Below are positions 34,650 to 44,395 of a DNA stretch of 64,000 nt, piece after piece. Under the pieces are notes generated by a model that was not told the DNA's origin, did not search any database, and saw nothing but the letters and a program-made list of their open reading frames with translations. Each line of letters begins with the position of its first letter. The stretch's first letter is position 1. Source of the DNA: Anaeramoeba flamelloides (Eukaryota; Metamonada; Anaeramoebidae); assembly GCA_027625915.1 (NCBI GenBank), contig JANTQA010000029.1:4402001-4466000 (forward strand), in the 5' to 3' direction. The translations under genes and the position numbers were made by a program.

Positions 34650-34881
34650 CTGATAAATTCTAATAAATTTTGATAAATTTTTAGTTCAATTTCCATTTTA
34701 TAAATCTTCAAACTGTTTCTTAACAAACATTTCATGACAAAGAACATTTTGAAGAACAACTAATTTTAGAGTGTTTCTAAACACTTGACTTTCGAAAATG
34801 CTTTATTCAAAGTTTGAGCATAATAATTTCAAAAAGGAAAATCAAGTAAAAATCTTCCAAACATTTATTGCAATTTATCAG
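34650..34881 (+). mobile_element. MITE family J, copy 1
   Basis: Flanked by TA (34648-34649 and 34882-34883). Ends CTGATAAATTCTAATAAA and TTGCAATTTATCAG are inverted. A central block GAACAACTAATTTTAGAGTG and GTGTTTCTAAACACTTGACT is shared, in reverse orientation, with 44885-45117. 232 bp, non-coding. Confidence 0.75.
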
Positions 34882-35484
34882 TATTAAAGAAGAGTAAATT
34901 ATACTCTCAGTGTACTATACTGAAATTTCCTTGAACACATTTAAGGGATTAACATCTACCAAGGAGAAATCTTAGATTAAGTTATGTCTTTCTGAAAAAT
35001 AAATCACATTCGTGTAACATGGTTCAAATGTCTCTCAAAAATCGATCAGTAAAATAGTACAATTTATTGATCCAATCAATTAAAAATGATCATTTTATTG
35101 GTAAAAAATCGAATACTTTTTCAGGAAAAAATCTACTTTTTATGACAAATTTAAAATCCGAGTCATCAATCTTAAGACTAAAAGTTGTAAAAAATCTTTC
35201 TCGAAAATGTTTGGGATATGTAGATTAGTAACTAAAAAATTCCCTTTTTTTTAAAAAATTCTCTACTTTATAAAATAGATTCTTTTTATAATTATTATCA
35301 GAAATGATATAAATATATTAATCTTCTAATGAGTTTTATAAAAATGAAACAAAAAGATAATTAATCTTTGATTTTTTATATTTGTTGATTAAATCATAAT
35401 TATTGATAAAAATAATCCGCAAGAAAATAATCCTTGACACCTTTTATAATTGTTAATATTAGGGAAATTGTTTTAAAATTTGCT
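34882..35484. other. AT-rich spacer, nothing firm
   Basis: No gene, RNA or repeat recognised. Confidence 0.5.
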
Positions 35485-36125
35485 TCAAAATTTCTTTGAG
35501 TTCAGTACCAAACCTTTTTAATTATAACACCTTTCTTATTAGAAAGGTTTTTAATTAAATTACACTTGTTCAAAACATATTCCAACCAATCAAACAAACA
35601 AGAATCAAAATATCATTTTCTAAATTCAAAACTAACATATACAGTCAGTTTCACTTTTAAGGCACAAACTTTCAAAGATATTTAAGGCACAAAAAAAATC
35701 TCAAATTAAAGCACAAAATTCAAATTCTAGTAAAATAAATTGTAAAAAAAAAAAAATCTCAAATTAAAGCACAAAATTTAGCTTCTAGTAAAAATAAATT
35801 GTAAAAATTAAAATTACAAATTTTGTGCCTTAATTTGAGATTTTTTTTGTGCCTTAAATTTCGTTGAAAGTTTGTGCCTTAAAAGTGAAACTGACTGTAA
35901 ATTTTCAATTTTATTTCAAAAATAAGTATTTATACTGATATTATCAAACAATTCATTGAGTGTTCTATAAACCACTATACTTTAATGTATTTGGGTAACT
36001 GTTTTATTGGGTTCATCAAAAAATTATTTATATACATAAAAAGATTTTCAGGTTAAATAAAAGAAATTATTTAACAAATTACAGAACAATTCCTCTTTAA
36101 TTAACAATTAAAAAAGGTACCAGTT
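35485..36125 (+). repeat. dispersed element family C copy interrupted by MITE A
   Basis: Left part (TTTTTAATTATAACACC, CACTTGTTCAAAACATATTC, CAACCAATCAAACAAACAAG) and right part (TATCAAACAATTCATTGAG, GGGTTCATCAAAAAATTAT, TAACAATTAAAAAAGGTA) are collinear with the copies at 21460 and 43045. The split is caused by the family A MITE at 35642-35897. Ends are approximate. Confidence 0.6.
35642..35897 (+). mobile_element. MITE family A with internal duplication
   Basis: Flanked by TA (35640-35641 and 35898-35899). At 256 bp it is longer than the usual 196-198 bp. The segment containing CTCAAATTAAAGCACAAAAT and the asymmetric centre (CTAGTAAAATAAATTGTA) is tandemly duplicated. The termini are intact. 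Confidence 0.9.
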
Positions 36126-36163
36126 ATTATTTTTTTATAATTCTTTTTTTTTTTCAATACCAC

Positions 36164-36215
36164 AACTGTTCCAAGGCTACCATAAAATTTTAAATAAAAC
36201 AATTTTGGATCGTGA
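36164..36215 (+). mobile_element. MITE family B fragment (one arm end)
   Basis: CTGTTCCAAGGCTACCATAA and the following AATTTTAAATAAAACAA match the terminal arm of family B. The inner arm and partner arm are missing. The following 36220-36370 contains short inverted words (GTAGAC, GTCTAC) of unknown origin. Confidence 0.6.
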
Positions 36216-36460
36216 TATAATCTGTAGACATTTGTAGACTTTCGACATTAGTCTACAAATATATGTAAATAAATTAAAAAAATAAAGTCTACAAAATTGT
36301 CGGCATATTTCAGTCGACAAAGTATGAAAATGATTTTTTTTTGTTCCAAAGTTCGATTCTTTCATGAATTATTTTTTTGTCTGAAGTATAATTAATTTTA
36401 GGTTTTTTAGTTTTTTTTCAATAGTAAAAAGTTTATAATTTTTATATTTTTTTTGTAATA

Positions 36461-36657
36461 CAGTCAGTTTCACTTTTAAGGCACAAACTTTCAACGAAAT
36501 TTAAGGCACAAAAAAATCTCAAATTAAGGCACAAAATTTGAAATTTTTTTTTTTAACAATTTGTTTTACTAGAATATGAATTTTGTGCCTTAATTTGAGA
36601 TTTTTTTTGTGCCTTAAATTTCGTTGTTAGTTTGTACCTTAAAAGTGAAACTGACTG
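36461..36657 (-). mobile_element. MITE family A
   Basis: 197 bp, flanked by TA on both sides (36459-36460, 36658-36659), with intact CAGTCAGTTTCAC and GTGAAACTGACTG ends. The centre is in reverse orientation compared with its neighbours. Confidence 0.95.
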
Positions 36658-36729
36658 TAAGTATTTAAATGTTAAATAATTCTAATCTAGTTATATATAA
36701 TAAAATTCTCAAAATTAACTAGTTTAGTA

Positions 36730-36926
36730 CAGTCAGTTTCACTTTTAAGACACAAACTTTCAACGAAATTTAAGGCACAAAAAAAATCTCAAATTAAAGC
36801 ACAAAATTCAGATTCTAGTAAAAATAAATTGTTAAAATAAAATTCGAAATCTTGTGCCTTAATTTGAGATTTTTTTTGTGCCTTAAATTTCGTTGAAAGT
36901 TTGTGTCTTAAAAGTGAAACTGACTG
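36730..36926 (+). mobile_element. MITE family A
   Basis: 197 bp, flanked by TA (36728-36729, 36927-36928), with intact ends and near-identical arms. It lies just upstream of the MULE gene remnant. Confidence 0.95.
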
Positions 36927-37094
36927 TAAAAAATTTTTTTAATTATTTTTTTTACTTTAACTTCTTCAAAAATGACATCTCCTGTATAAAATTTTAACAA
37001 AAAAATTACTCAATCAAAAACGGAAAAACAAAATAAAAGAAAGAAATTGATTGAGAAATATAAAAAGAACCCAAAAGAGTTTCCCAAAAAACTA

Positions 37095-37291
37095 CAGTCA
37101 GTTTCACTTTTAAGGCACAAACTTTCAACGAAATTTAAGGCACACAAAAAATCTCAAATTAAGGCACAAAATTCAAAGTCTAGTAAAAATAAATTGTAAA
37201 AAATGAAATTTCAAATTTTGTGCCTTAATTTGAGATTTTTTTGTGCCTTAAATTTCGTTGAAAGTTTGTGACTTAAAAGTGAAACTGACTG
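37095..37291 (+). mobile_element. MITE family A inside the MULE gene
   Basis: 197 bp with TA duplication (37093-37094, 37292-37293). The MULE frame reads EFPKKL before it and LFRGF after it, continuous once the insertion is discounted. Confidence 0.95.
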
Positions 37292-37716
37292 TATTATTTA
37301 GAGGATTTAATAATTATTTATCCAAAATTCACCCAACATCTGGAAATTATTATTATAGGTGTATAAACAGAAAAGAGAAATGTAAGGCAAGATTTACATT
37401 CGACCCAAAAACATTTAAAATCACTATTACTCAAAAAGCACATATAAATTTAGGAAAAAATTGTAAACCCTTGGAAAATATCAAAAAAACCACCTTTGCT
37501 CCTGATTTTGATAATATTATATCTGAAATGGTTAATGAGAAAAAAACAACAAAAGAAATTTTTACAAATTTAATAAAGCACTCTGAAAAAAACAAAAAGA
37601 CTCTTGCTCCTTTTTTAACACAAAATCAAATTAAAAATAAAATCAAATATCAAATCCAATCTGAAAGACCAACAAACACCTTAGAAAAAATAACTTTTGG
37701 TAAAGAATTAACTCAT

Positions 37717-38089
37717 CACTAGTGTGAATATTAATGTTGTAAAAAATAGAGTTTTTTTGATTTTCTCAAAAAATTGTGAGTTTCACACTGTTACCAAAGT
37801 TTAGGAAATAGAGATTTAGAAATGAGATTATATAAATAAGCAAAAAAGTATTTTAGACCAAAAACCACCTCGAAATTACAGATGTTTTGTTTCCAAAAAA
37901 AAATTGGTTTTCAAAACAAAACATCTGTAATTTCGAGGTGGTTTTTGATTTAGAATCATTATTAACTTAAAATTTTAACCCTATATAGATATATCCATAA
38001 TCAAAACTTTGGTAACTGTGTGAAAATCACAATTTTTTGAGAAAATCAAAAAAACTCTATTTTTTACAACATTCATATTCACACTTGTG
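37717..38089 (+). mobile_element. palindromic MITE family E, copy 1
   Basis: 373 bp. It begins CACTAGTGTGAAT and ends ATTCACACTTGTG, with AT on both sides as probable 2-base target duplication. The two halves are inverted copies of each other (TTGTAAAAAATAGAGTTTTT at one end, AAAAACTCTATTTTTTACAA at the other). They meet at a small asymmetric centre where CACCTCGAAATTACAGATG faces CATCTGTAATTTCGAGGTG. Confidence 0.9.
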
Positions 38090-38199
38090 ATGAAGGATTT
38101 GAATATTTACAAATTTATCAAGAAGTTCCATTTAAAATGATTTCTTGGAGTTCTTTTGAAATGATCAATGTTATGAGATCATCTACTCATTTATTCTAA

Positions 38200-38573
38200 C
38201 ACAAGTGTGAATGCGAATGTTGTAAAAAATAGAGTTTTTTTGATTTTCTCAAAAAATTGTGATTTTCACACTGTAACCAAAGTTTTGATTATGGATATAT
38301 CTATATCGAGTTAAAATTTTAAGTTAATAATGATTCTAAATCAAAAACCGCCTCGAAATTACAGATGTTTTGTTTTGAAAACCAATTTTTTTTTGGAAAC
38401 AAAACATCTGTAATTTCGAGGCGGTTTTTGGTCTAAAATACTTTTTGCTTATTTATATAATCTCATTTCTAAATCTCTATTTCCTAAACTTTGGAAACAG
38501 TGTGAAACTCACATTTTTTTTTGAGAAAATCAAAAAAACTCTATTTTTTACAACATTCATTTTCTCACTAGTG
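38200..38573 (-). mobile_element. palindromic MITE family E, copy 2 (inverted)
   Basis: 374 bp, ends CACAAGTGTGAAT and CTCACTAGTG. The asymmetric centre shows it is the reverse complement of copy 1. Only 110 bp of MULE coding DNA separate the two. The flanks (AA and TA) fit a TA duplication with one copy mutated; this would keep the MULE frame (HLF before, DGTF after). Confidence 0.9.
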
Positions 38574-39179
38574 TAGATGGAACTTTCCTCTCTGCTCCAA
38601 ATACTTTTTCTCAATTAATAATTTTATCAGTTTATGACATACAAAGAAATTGTTTTGTTGTTACAAAATATAGTTTAATTGACTCAAAATTTGAAAATAA
38701 TTATGATAATCTTTTCTTTCAACTCTTTCAAAAAATTCCAAATTTTTGCCCGCAATTTATTACTTGTGATTTCGAAAAAGCATCAACAAATAGTTTACAG
38801 AAAAAATCCCCGAAATCAAAAATTATACATTGTTATTTTCATTTTAGTCAATGCCTTGTTAGAAGAATTCGAACAACTGGAAATAAAAATAATATAGAAT
38901 TATTTCAAATTTTTGAGAAATTAAAAAAATTTGTTCATTTGAATCCACAATTATTATTTAAGAAATGGAAAAAAATATATTTGAATAATGATGATTCAAA
39001 AATTCAAAATTTTCTAAATTATTTTCATAAATTTTTTTTCAAACAACATCCTCCTGTTACTTGGAATGTTTCTTCTTTTTGAAAGAATATTATGAAAACA
39101 AATGCATTTTTGGAAGGAAATAATGCTTTATTAAATAAAATATTTAATCACAAAAAACCAACTTTGGAAAATTTTATTA

Positions 39180-39377
39180 CAGTCAGTTTCACTTTTAAGG
39201 CACAAACTTTCAACGAAATTTAAGGCACAATAAAAATCACAAATTAAGGCACAAAAATCAAATTCTAGTAAAAATAAATTGTAAAAACAAATATTAAAAA
39301 TTTTGTGCCTTAATTTGAGATTTTTTTGTGCCTTGAATTTCGTTGAAAGTTTGTACCTTAAAAGTGAAACTGACTGT
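39180..39377 (+). mobile_element. MITE family A inside the MULE gene
   Basis: 198 bp with TA at 39178-39179 and 39378-39379. The MULE frame continues across it (TLENFI before, IQIRKLENESM after). Confidence 0.95.
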
Positions 39378-39416
39378 ATACAAATTAGAAAACTCGAAAA
39401 TGAATCCATGTTAATA

Positions 39417-39814
39417 CAGTCAGTTTCACTTTTAAGGCACAGAGTGGCAACGAAATTTAAGGCACAATAAAAATCTCAAATTAAGGCACAAAATTCAAAT
39501 TCTACTAAAATAAATTCAGTAAGTTTCACTTTTAAGGCACAAACTTTCAACGAAATTTAAAGCACAATAAAAATCTCAAATTAAAGCACAAAATTCAAAT
39601 TCTAGTAAAAATAAATTGTAAAAAAAAAAAAGTCCAAATTTTGTTCCTTAATTTGAGATTTTTTTGTGCCTTAAATTTCGTTGAAAGTTTGTGCCTTAAA
39701 AGTCAAACTGTCTGTTGTAAAAAAAAAAAAAATTACAAATTTTGTGCCTTAATTTGAGATTTTTTGTGCCTTAAATTTCGTTGAAAGTTTGTGCCTTAAA
39801 AGTGAAACTGACTG
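39417..39814 (+). mobile_element. MITE family A carrying a second family A copy
   Basis: Outer element with TA on both sides (39415-39416, 39815-39816), CAGTCAGTTTCAC at the left end and GTGAAACTGACTG at the right. Its centre is split after AAATAAATT by the inner copy at 39517-39714 and resumes with GTAAAAA. Confidence 0.9.
39517..39714 (+). mobile_element. MITE family A nested in another family A MITE
   Basis: 198 bp. Ends CAGTAAGTTTCAC and AGTCAAACTGTCTG are slightly eroded. The flanking dinucleotide is TT on both sides (39515-39516 and 39715-39716), not TA, which matches the outer element's consensus centre AAATTGTA at that spot. It is thus either a non-canonical TT target or a later change. 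Confidence 0.9.
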
Positions 39815-39870
39815 TACGTTAAACATAAAGGACAAAATTTATTTGAATTTTTATTGATTTAATAGTAGTA

Positions 39871-40053
39871 TCTATTTAAGCAGGTGGTGATTGTTCTGAA
39901 TTTTAGAATTGTTTAGCTTGAGGGATAACATTAAATATTTTTGAGTTTTAAATAAATAATTGTGTTTTTTTATTATTATGAAATATTTTTGTGGAGTGTC
40001 GTCAAGTGCCGTAGAGTACCTAGGTTTTCCAGAAGTCAAAAGAAAATTAAATA
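39871..40053. other. spacer between MULE remnant and next MITE
   Basis: A slightly GC-richer patch (about 39990-40040, minus strand TSGKPRYSTALDDTPQKYF) has a weaker relative at about 40285-40310 (LNSGKAQLGFF). It is possibly a short duplicated coding remnant and is unrecognised. Confidence 0.3.
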
Positions 40054-40250
40054 CAGTCAGTTTCACTTTTAAGACACAAACTTTCTACGAAATTTAAGGC
40101 ACAAAAAAAATCTCAAATTAAAGCACAAAATTCAAATTCTAGTAAAATAATTTGTGAAAATTAAAATTCCAAAAAATTGTGCTTTAATTTGAGATTTTTT
40201 TGTGCCTTAAATTTCGTTGAAAGTTTGTGCCTTAAAAGTGAAACTGACTG
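40054..40250 (+). mobile_element. MITE family A
   Basis: 197 bp, TA on both sides (40052-40053, 40251-40252), intact inverted ends. It is the last of a run of young copies. Confidence 0.95.
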
Positions 40251-40497
40251 TAAATTTTCTTTACATTTGAAAAAGTTAAAAAAACCTAACTGTGCTTTTC
40301 CAGAATTCAAAAGAATAGAGTAAAATCTTTGATTTAACTCAATTCTTTTAAATTTTTGAAAACCTAACAACACTTCCAACTTGCAGAATTCAGCAACTCG
40401 TTATATGTGTATTTGAATATTTCTTTTTTTTTTTTTTAGTTCAATAATATCTTTTGAATCCAATTTATTTTATTATTTATTCTTTGGTTCAATTTTA
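40251..40497. other. AT-rich spacer
   Basis: Nothing beyond short words similar to 39990-40050. Confidence 0.5.
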
Positions 40498-41363
40498 CCA
40501 TTGTGAAAAAAATTTGGGTCATTAAAAAAAATTGGGTCAGTCAAAAATTTGTTTTCTTTTTTTAAATAGTAAATATTAGCAAAATGATTTTTGATCAAAG
40601 TAAAATTTTATGAACAAAATCTTACATTTAAGAAAAACCAAAGTCACTATCAATAATAATTTTCAAAGGCAAAATTATTTCGTTGCATTTTGTGCTTATA
40701 GAATTACTATGGAACTCTAAAAATACAACAATTTATTTTTAATTTTCAACTTTACTAAAAATAAGAGAACTGTTTATTAGGAAATATTAAAATCTATTAA
40801 TTCAATAAAATATTTATCATTGCTAATTAACGCAAATTTATCAAAGTTAATCTTAAATATCCTTTTAAACTAAATTGAATTATAAAATCTTCCAAAAAAG
40901 ATGTTTTTTCGAAAGAGATTGTTTTCCACTAATGTTTACAATCAAAACTTCAAAATACCGAAATATCAAGATTTCAGAAACCATTTAAATTCTTAAAATC
41001 CCCTTAGACAAACCTTAATTTAAAACGGTTATTAATTTTTGGTCTTCCCAAACAATGATTAACTAGATCTTGGAATGTAATCTAATAAAAAAAATCAACA
41101 TTTTTAGTAAAATTGACAATTAAAAATAAATTTTTTGTTTTTTAGAGTTCCACAGTAATTCTATAAGCACAAAATGCAACGAAATAATTTTGCCTTTGAA
41201 AATTATTATTGATAGTGACTTTGGTTTTTCTTAAATGTAAGATTTGTTCATAAAATTTTACTTTGATCAAAAATCATTTTGCTAATATTTACTATTTAAA
41301 AAACGAAAACAAATTTTTGACTGACCCAATTTTTTTTAATGACCCAAATTTTTTTCACAATGG
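40498..41363. mobile_element. foldback TIR element family D, PIF/Harbinger-like
   Basis: 866 bp. Two inverted arms of about 270 bp (40498-40768, 41097-41363) surround a spacer of about 330 bp without a long frame. The ends are CCATTGTGAAAAAAATTTGG and its inverse. TTGGGTCA occurs twice in each arm. TTA lies on both outer sides (40495-40497 and 41364-41366). A 3-base TWA duplication is what PIF/Harbinger elements make; the assignment rests on that alone. Only one copy lies in the window. Confidence 0.8.
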
Positions 41364-41466
41364 TTATTAATTTTTCTAAATTAGGCAGAGACAAATTTCC
41401 TAATTTCTTTTTTAATTTAAATTTCTTTTTATAGACCAAAATTATCATATTTTCTATTTGAAATAA
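41364..41466. other. short AT-rich gap
   Basis: No feature recognised. Confidence 0.4.
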
Positions 41467-41708
41467 ATAATATCAATTTTTTACAGATCTTTTAAAATTT
41501 ACCTTTTTTGAACAATATTTTTAAGTGCTTCAAGAATCTTCAATCATTTTTTTTTTGATGTTCCAATAATTTGAATAAATACTCATCTATTAAATTTATT
41601 TTTTGGGAATAATAACTCTGATTTCATAATTTTTTGAAAATGGAAAAGAATAATAAAAAAATCAATTGTATTTTATTTAAAATTTTAATGGTATCCTTGG
41701 AAAGACTG
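41467..41708. mobile_element. MITE family B, single arm
   Basis: Matches the right arm of the 11100-11550 copy (CTTATTTC-like block, TTTTTTGAAAATGGAAAA, ATTTTAATGGTATCCTTGGA) and ends AAAGACTG before TA. The left arm is missing. Confidence 0.65.
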
Positions 41709-41813
41709 TATAAATCATGAAATTAAAAAAATGAAAAAATGAAAAGTTACTTCTTGTGTATCTAAATATTGTTTTTTAAATACTTTAATAATATTATTTT
41801 GGTTTTTATCATA
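41709..41813. other. short AT-rich gap between family B pieces
   Basis: About 100 bases, no feature. Confidence 0.4.
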
Positions 41814-42087
41814 CACTCTTTCCAAGGATACCATTAAAATTTTAAATAAAATACAATTGATTTTTCTATTCTAATTTTCCATTTTACAAAAAATCGGAAA
41901 TAAGAATTATTATTTCAAAAAAAATTTTCAATAAATGAGCTATTATTCAAAATTTTGAAACATCAAAAAAAACAAATAGAAGATTCTTGAAACTTCAATA
42001 TTATCAGTCCAAAACAGCTCAAAAAAAATATTAATATTCACTGATCTTTTAACATTTACCTTTTTTGGTCTATATTTTGAAGTAAAG

Positions 42088-43431
42088 CAGTGGAAAAAAT
42101 ACAAGACATTAAAAAAATCCCAGACAAGATTTTTAATTGTGAATATACGGAAAAATATTGTGTAATTTAATTGATTTACAATCAAATTCCTTTTTTTAAG
42201 AATCGAAATTTTTATTACATAGACAATTATTATATGGTTTAGAAATATTTGATTTAACAAAAACAGAATTTAAAGATATTGATACTTGTATTAATAAAAA
42301 AATTACAAAATTTTTATTAATCAACCCACACTCACCAAGGCTTATTCATAAAACTGAAGCAAAAATTGATCCCGTAAGGATAAAGATATATAAAAGAAGA
42401 TTTAAGTTAATTCAAAAATAAAAAATCCTCCATTATGATGAATTAATTAATTATCTTCCTTATAGAAAAAAAGAATCAGAAAATATAAATTGGAACTCCC
42501 AAAATTTAAAACAACTGGAAAATGAACTAGAAAATTTTAGAATAAAAAACTTAGAAAATAGTCCAAGTTGGAAAGTTCAAGAATATCTAAAAATAGTACA
42601 AATCAATAATACTATAAATACGCAGCAAAGATATTTAAAATGGAAGGGCTCAACTTCAATTTTAAAACTCAGAAATTTTACAAATTAACTTAACAGGTAC
42701 TCTTATGTTATGAATAAGAATAAATCAAAACTGTGTGAATTATGTAAAAAAATAAACAATTTGGATATTATTGAAGATTTAGACCATTTTCTATGGAACT
42801 GCTCAGCCTATGACAATAATCGCAAAATCTGGATATCTGAATTAAAAAAAATTAATATATCGAATATATTAAATAATAATAATATTTCTAATATTATTAT
42901 AAAAAAGGATTCAAACTGCTTATTAGCCTTAATGGGTAATAAACTTATTTTTTAGTCTTTAATTAAATTCCTAAATAAAAATTTAGGAAATCGGGCAAAT
43001 AAGAGGGGTCAATAACTCCTCCCTTAAATAATAAAAAAAAAAAAAAGAATCGAACATTTTCAATTATAACTCACCCACTTATTAGAATGATGATTAATGA
43101 AATCACACTGGTTCAAAACATCATCCAATCAATCAAAAAACAAGAAGAAAAATTATCATTTTCCAAACTCGAGTAAACCTCAATAAAACTCGATTGTTTT
43201 TCAAAAAAAGTTGATCAACATAAGGCTATCAAACAATCACACTGAGTATTCTAGAGATACCTTACATTGATGGTCTTTAGGTGGGTTTATTACTAATCTC
43301 ATAAAAAAATTGGTTATTTATAATAAGGATTTTATTGAAATTAGACAAAAATTTTACTAATACTCACAATTAAAAATCTTGTCCGGGATTTTTTTCATGT
43401 CAGGTATTTTTTTCCCTACTATACTTAAAAA
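42088..43431. mobile_element. TIR element family C inside MITE B
   Basis: Inverted ends of about 60 bases: CAGTGGAAAAAATACAAGAC with TCCCAGACAAGATTTTTAAT on the left, and ATTAAAAATCTTGTCCGGGA with GTCAGGTATTTTTTTCCCTA on the right. This is the best copy for defining the family; about 500 bp without the LINE inside. The family is shared with 21460 and 35485. The right terminus is slightly eroded. Confidence 0.75.
42208..43044 (+). mobile_element. 5'-truncated LINE (non-LTR retrotransposon) 3' end
   Basis: Flanked by a 10-base duplication AAGAATCGAA (42198-42207 and 43045-43054) and ending in an A-rich tail. It encodes the C-terminal part of a reverse transcriptase. First comes the thumb-like IDTCINKKITKFLLINP and IHKTEAKIDPVRIKIYKRRF, then the zinc motif CELCKKINNLDIIEDLDHFL and WNC (CxxC...H...C), with a TAG stop after position 42950. 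A stop near 42420 and a frame change near 42690 show it is dead. The 3' untranslated region has two hairpins (TTCCTAAAT with ATTTAGGAA; GAGGGG with CTCCTC), the kind of structure some LINE enzymes recognise. Confidence 0.85.
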
Positions 43432-43724
43432 TATAGACCAAAAAAGGTAAATGTTAAAAGATCAGTGAATATTAATATTTTTTTTGAGCTGTTTTGGACT
43501 GATAATATTGAAGTTTCATGGGATCTTAATTTTTTTTTTTGATGTTTCAAAAATTTGAAAATAGCTCATTTATTGAAAATTTTTTTTGAATAATAACTCT
43601 TATTTCCGATTTTTTAGGAAATGGAAAATTAGAATTTAAATCTATGTTGTTTTTTATTTAAAATTTTATGGTAGCTTTTGAACGGCCGTAAGATTTTGAA
43701 AAAAATTAAACCAAAAATTCCAGA

Positions 43725-43886
43725 CTGGTATTTGAATTATCAATTTAAAAAAATGTCACTTCCTTTTCGATATTCTTTAATAAACCGAGTTTTTCAATGA
43801 AGTAGATTGTAGTTTAAAAAATCTATTTGTTAAAGGGAATTGAAAATGAATTGAATTTTTTTTCTCATTTGTAATTCAAATACCAG
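43725..43886. mobile_element. MITE family G copy
   Basis: 162 bp with inverted ends CTGGTATTTGAATTATCAAT and TTTGTAATTCAAATACCAG, and inner GTCACTTCCTTTTC facing GGGAATTGAAAATGAATTG. A TA duplication is not evident. Confidence 0.7.
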
Positions 43887-43944
43887 TTCTGATAATTTTA
43901 ATAATATCCTTAGAAGAAGGTCTCATGGTTTATTGTTAAATAAT

Positions 43945-44395
43945 ATTCACTGTTTGGGTTAAAAAGTGAAACAGGTAAAAAAAATTTCAACATGGTTTTT
44001 AATTCGGAAAATTAGTGCAAAATAAAAAATGAAATCAATTAATAGAAGAAAAAAAATATATTTAAAGAATAATTTATTAGATTATTTCCTATCAAATTGA
44101 CAAAAAAAATTTGAATCCCCTTGATTATTGATATTATATTTGGCTGATTTTGGAGATCTCATAAAAATAGTCAATTTTTTCACCAAATTTTTAATAATTA
44201 AACAATCAAAGAAAAATCCAAACCAAAAGATTCTATTAAAAAATCTGCTATTGTACTGAATTTCCAATTTCATTGTTAATCATGTATTTTTTTTCTTTTT
44301 ATTAATAGATGTTACTTTTCATTATCATTTTTATTTTCTATTAGTGTATGCAATGAAATACTCTGTTTGACTTTTTTTTATCAATCGGTAAATCT
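43945..44395. mobile_element. TIR element family I, degraded copy
   Basis: Collinear with 19127-19546: AAAAAGTGAAACAGGTAAAA, GGTTTTTAATTCGGAA, AAAATAGTCAATTTTTTCAC, TTAATAATTAAACAATCAAA, and TTTCTATTAGTGTATGCAAT before an eroded right end. Ends are approximate. Confidence 0.55.

Larger units (their letters stand above)
36972..39870 (+). pseudogene. MULE (Mutator-like) transposase gene, shredded by MITE insertions
   Basis: Pieces at about 36972-37094, 37292-37716, 38090-38199, 38574-39179, 39378-39416 and 39815-39870. They encode in order: a lysine-rich N-terminus; a FLYWCH-type zinc finger (GNYYYRCINRKEKCKARFTF); a linker; and the MULE transposase core with DGTFLSAP (first Asp codon at 38576-38578), TCDFEKA (second Asp), CYFHFSQCLVRRI and TNAFLEGNNALLNKIF (likely Glu). 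Frame is kept across each insertion if the insert plus one 2-base target copy is left out. It also has an in-frame TAA near 36987 and a TGA near 39080, so it is dead even without the MITEs. Its own terminal repeats were not found. Confidence 0.85.
41814..43688. mobile_element. MITE family B, split by nested insertions
   Basis: TA at 41812-41813 and 43689-43690. The left arm (41814-42087, from CACTCTTTCCAAGGATACCA) and right arm (43432-43688, ending GGTAGCTTTTGAACGGCCG) are inverted copies of each other. They were originally one palindromic unit of about 530 bp. A family C element sits almost exactly at the centre of symmetry. Confidence 0.8.

Noticed and set aside
36335-36365. GTTCGATTC, a tRNA T-loop-like word
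   Set aside because: No matching acceptor, D or anticodon stems around it.
36972-39870. An active transposon at the MULE locus
   Set aside because: The frame is broken by at least five insertions and internal stops, and terminal repeats of the MULE were not found.
39131-40379. Minus-strand frames with LLRHKLSTKFKAQKN
   Set aside because: This recurring peptide is just the translated arm of MITE family A.
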